Shown here: positions 5,876-7,810 of the stretch, in pieces
How positions within the stretch are numbered: position 1 is the stretch's first letter
How the letters are laid out: each line of letters starts with the position of its first letter
Notes under the pieces: generated by a model
Told to the model about the DNA's origin: nothing
The model's database searches: none
What the model saw: the letters and a program-made list of their open reading frames with translations, nothing else
Made by a program: the position numbers and the translations under genes
Assembly (NCBI GenBank): GCA_011390075.1
Contig: JAABTA010000029.1
Coordinates: 1 to 7,810 of the forward strand
From: Helicobacteraceae bacterium
Lineage (GTDB): Bacteria > Campylobacterota > Campylobacteria > Campylobacterales > SZUA-545
Reading direction: 5' to 3'
Length of the DNA: 7,810 bases

Positions 5876-6190
5876 GTGGATACAAAAACAGTGAATAGGA
5901 TTAAAAGTAATCCCAAATTTCAAGAGCTTGTAACAAAAAGAAGTTCGTTTGGTATTAAACTAGCAATAGCAATACTCGTAATTTACTACTCATTTATTTT
6001 AGTCGTCGCATTCTATCCTGATGTCCTAGGCACACCTCTTGGTGATGGTGTGATGACAGTTGGCATTCCTGTGGGAATTGCTATTATTATCTCTGCTTTT
6101 ATACTTACAGGCATGTATGTGCAAAGAGCCAATGGGGAGTTTGACGATCTCACCCAACAGATTAAAGACGATTTAAGAGAGAATCAATGA
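5876..6190 (+). CDS. yjcH: DUF485 small membrane protein, YjcH-like, partner of ActP
   Basis: This 104-residue protein matches the DUF485/YjcH family in length, layout and motifs. A cytoplasmic N-terminus contains the family's NPKFQELVTKRSSF pattern (residues 12-25). Two membrane segments follow, at about 27-48 and 62-83, the second led by GIPVGIAIII. The tail carries the typical YVQRANGEFD (82-91). The start is GTG at 5876, chosen because AAGGAG lies 7 nt upstream and the N-terminus then matches the family. The ATGA overlap with actP (4 nt) indicates coupled translation. Genes of this family nearly always precede actP-type symporter genes; the molecular role is not established, and assistance to transporter assembly or activity is only a plausible guess. 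Confidence 0.93.
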   Translation: MDTKTVNRIKSNPKFQELVTKRSSFGIKLAIAILVIYYSFILVVAFYPDVLGTPLGDGVMTVGIPVGIAIIISAFILTGMYVQRANGEFDDLTQQIKDDLRENQ

Positions 6191-7810
6191 AAGGTTTTTT
6201 AACTTTACTGGCTATATCAACTACAACTCTTCTTGCAGCAGGCGGTGATGCTGGAGTTTCTGGGCAGAGAGAACTTAATATCTCTGCGGTCGTCATGTTT
6301 TTTATTTTTGTAATTGGTACTTTAGGCATTACTTATTGGGCGAGTCAACGGACAAAAACAGCTAAAGATTTTTACACAGCAGGTGGAGGCATAACAGGGT
6401 TTCAAAACGGTATGGCTATTGCCGGCGACTATATGTCGGCTGCTTCGTTTTTAGGGATTTCTGGTCTTGTCTATTTGCAAGGGTATGATGGGCTTATCTA
6501 CTCTATTGGGTTTTTGGTTGGTTGGCCTGTAATTCTTTTTTTGATCGCAGAACAGTTGAGAAATCTTGGTAAATACACTTTTGCAGATGTTGCCTCATTT
6601 AGATTACAACAAAAACCAATTAGAATTTTAGCAGCCTTTGGTTCTATTGCTACAGTTTCTTTGTACTTAATTGCACAAATGGTTGGTTCAGGAAAGCTTA
6701 TTCAAGTTCTTTTTGGTCTCCCTTATGAGTTTGCTGTTGTTTTGGTCGGGGCATTAATGATTGCCTATGTTGCCTTTGGGGGAATGCTAGCAACCACTTG
6801 GGTACAGATCATCAAAGCGATACTACTTCTATCAGGTGCAACCTTTATGGCAGTGGCTGTAATGGCTCACTATGGCTTCTCCCTAGAAGAGCTGTTCAAA
6901 GCCTCAACAGAAGTACACGCCAAGGGCATTGACATTATGTCTCCAGGTGGGCTAGTCTCTGATCCTATTTCAGCCATCTCCTTAGGTATTGCATTAATGC
7001 TTGGTACTGCGGGGCTTCCACATATTCTAATGCGGTTTTTCACAGTTGCCGATGCTAAAGAGGCAAGAAAATCTGTCTTTTTTGCAACAGGTTTTATTGG
7101 GTATTTCTATATTCTTACCTTTACAATTGGTTTTGGTGCTATTGTCTTAGTCCTTGGAAACCCTGAGTATATGGATGGAGATACGCTTTTTGGCGGTAAT
7201 AATATGGCAGCCATTCATTTAGCACACGCTGTTGGTGGGGACCTCTTCTTAGGGTTTATCTCTGCTGTTGCTTTTGCAACTATTTTAGCCGTTGTCTCTG
7301 GACTTACTCTAGCTGGGGCAAGTGCCATTAGCCACGATCTCTACGCCAATGCTTTTGCTACTAAAAAGGTGGATGAAGCCAAAGAGATGAAGGTCTCAAG
7401 ATACGCTACTTTTGGACTCGGTGTTGTAGCTATTATTTTGGGTATTGCATTTGAACAGCAAAATATCGCCTTTATGGTGGGGCTTGCCTTTGCTATTGCC
7501 GCTAGTGCTAACTTTCCTGTGCTTTTCCTATCGATGTACTGGAAAAAGCTTACAACAAGAGGCGCAGTGTATGGTGGGAGCCTTGGTTTAGCTACAGCAA
7601 TTGTGTTGGTTATTTTAGGTCCAATTGTGTGGGTGGATATTTTAGGCAATGCGGAAGCTATTTTTCCATATAAATACCCTGCTCTTTTCTCTGTTGGTAC
7701 CTCTTTTATTGGTATTTGGTTTTTCTCCATCACCGATACAAGTGAAAGTGCGAAAAAAGAGATTGAAGCTTTTGAGGCTCAAGATATAAGAATGCAAACA
7801 GGTGTCGGCG
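6187..7810 (+). CDS. actP: ActP-like cation/acetate symporter (C-terminus beyond the right edge)
   Basis: This is a sodium:solute symporter (SSF) family permease of the ActP type, which imports acetate and some other short carboxylates with a cation. In the window, 541 residues are present. The end reads IRMQTGVG, matching the tail of E. coli ActP (549 residues), so only a few residues are missing. A hydrophobic, alanine-rich N-terminus (about 1-19) resembles a signal sequence, as in E. coli. Conserved stretches include TLGITYWAS, YTAGGGITGFQNGMAIAGDYMSAASFLGI, GYDGLIYSIGFLVGWP, GKYTFADVAS, FGGMLATTWVQIIKA, GTAGLPHILMRFFTV, GGNNMAAIHLAHAVGG, FATILAVVSGLTLAGASAISHDLYAN and NIAFMVGLAFAIAAS. These indicate a full set of membrane helices and an intact transporter. 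Translation starts in the ATGA overlap with yjcH, preceded by AAGAGAG. Specificity for acetate is inferred from close similarity to ActP. Confidence 0.96.
   Translation, partial: MKGFLTLLAISTTTLLAAGGDAGVSGQRELNISAVVMFFIFVIGTLGITYWASQRTKTAKDFYTAGGGITGFQNGMAIAGDYMSAASFLGISGLVYLQGYDGLIYSIGFLVGWPVILFLIAEQLRNLGKYTFADVASFRLQQKPIRILAAFGSIATVSLYLIAQMVGSGKLIQVLFGLPYEFAVVLVGALMIAYVAFGGMLATTWVQIIKAILLLSGATFMAVAVMAHYGFSLEELFKASTEVHAKGIDIMSPGGLVSDPISAISLGIALMLGTAGLPHILMRFFTVADAKEARKSVFFATGFIGYFYILTFTIGFGAIVLVLGNPEYMDGDTLFGGNNMAAIHLAHAVGGDLFLGFISAVAFATILAVVSGLTLAGASAISHDLYANAFATKKVDEAKEMKVSRYATFGLGVVAIILGIAFEQQNIAFMVGLAFAIAASANFPVLFLSMYWKKLTTRGAVYGGSLGLATAIVLVILGPIVWVDILGNAEAIFPYKYPALFSVGTSFIGIWFFSITDTSESAKKEIEAFEAQDIRMQTGVG

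Noticed and set aside
7341..7733. A 130-codon minus-strand open frame opposite actP
   Set aside because: It is the antisense shadow of a strongly conserved part of ActP, and its translation shows no recognisable domain.

Overview
The window comes from an AT-rich bacterial chromosome and most probably from a Campylobacterota (epsilonproteobacterial) genome. The main evidence is the minus-strand order rpmH-rnpA-yidC-jag-mnmE, which matches the Helicobacter/Campylobacter arrangement. The Jag C-terminus and the HEINTPL-type histidine kinase also fit that group. The species cannot be fixed from the sequence; a free-living, respiring relative able to import acetate is a reasonable inference.

Positions 1-3273 (minus strand) hold a tightly packed housekeeping cluster read right to left: ribosomal protein L34 (rpmH), the RNase P protein (rnpA), the membrane insertase YidC, the KH-domain protein Jag/KhpB, and the N-terminal part of the tRNA-modifying GTPase MnmE, which runs off the left edge. 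From rnpA onward the genes overlap by 4-8 nt, so they are probably translationally coupled. The small gene yidD, usually found between rnpA and yidC, is absent. One clear promoter (TATAAT) lies upstream of rpmH.

Positions 3274-3434 form a divergent intergenic region with the rpmH promoter on one strand, a candidate promoter for the sensor kinase on the other, and a GC-rich inverted repeat between them.

Positions 3435-5696 (plus strand) encode a two-component system: a membrane histidine kinase with an extracytoplasmic Cache sensor and an OmpR-type response regulator whose start abuts the kinase stop. Positions 5697-5875 are a regulatory region with a 17-bp inverted repeat (one mismatch), an 11-bp-period direct repeat, and a promoter. 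Positions 5876-7810 carry a DUF485 (YjcH-like) small membrane protein and an ActP-like acetate/cation symporter that is cut just before its C-terminus.

The simplest reading is that the Cache kinase senses acetate or another short carboxylate and its regulator controls yjcH-actP through the repeats in front of it. This is inferred from gene order, the sensor fold and the repeats; nothing in the sequence proves it. I see no mobile element, CRISPR array, tRNA or rRNA. No wholly new system is evident; the kinase/regulator/transporter locus with its repeats is the best candidate for something not yet described.
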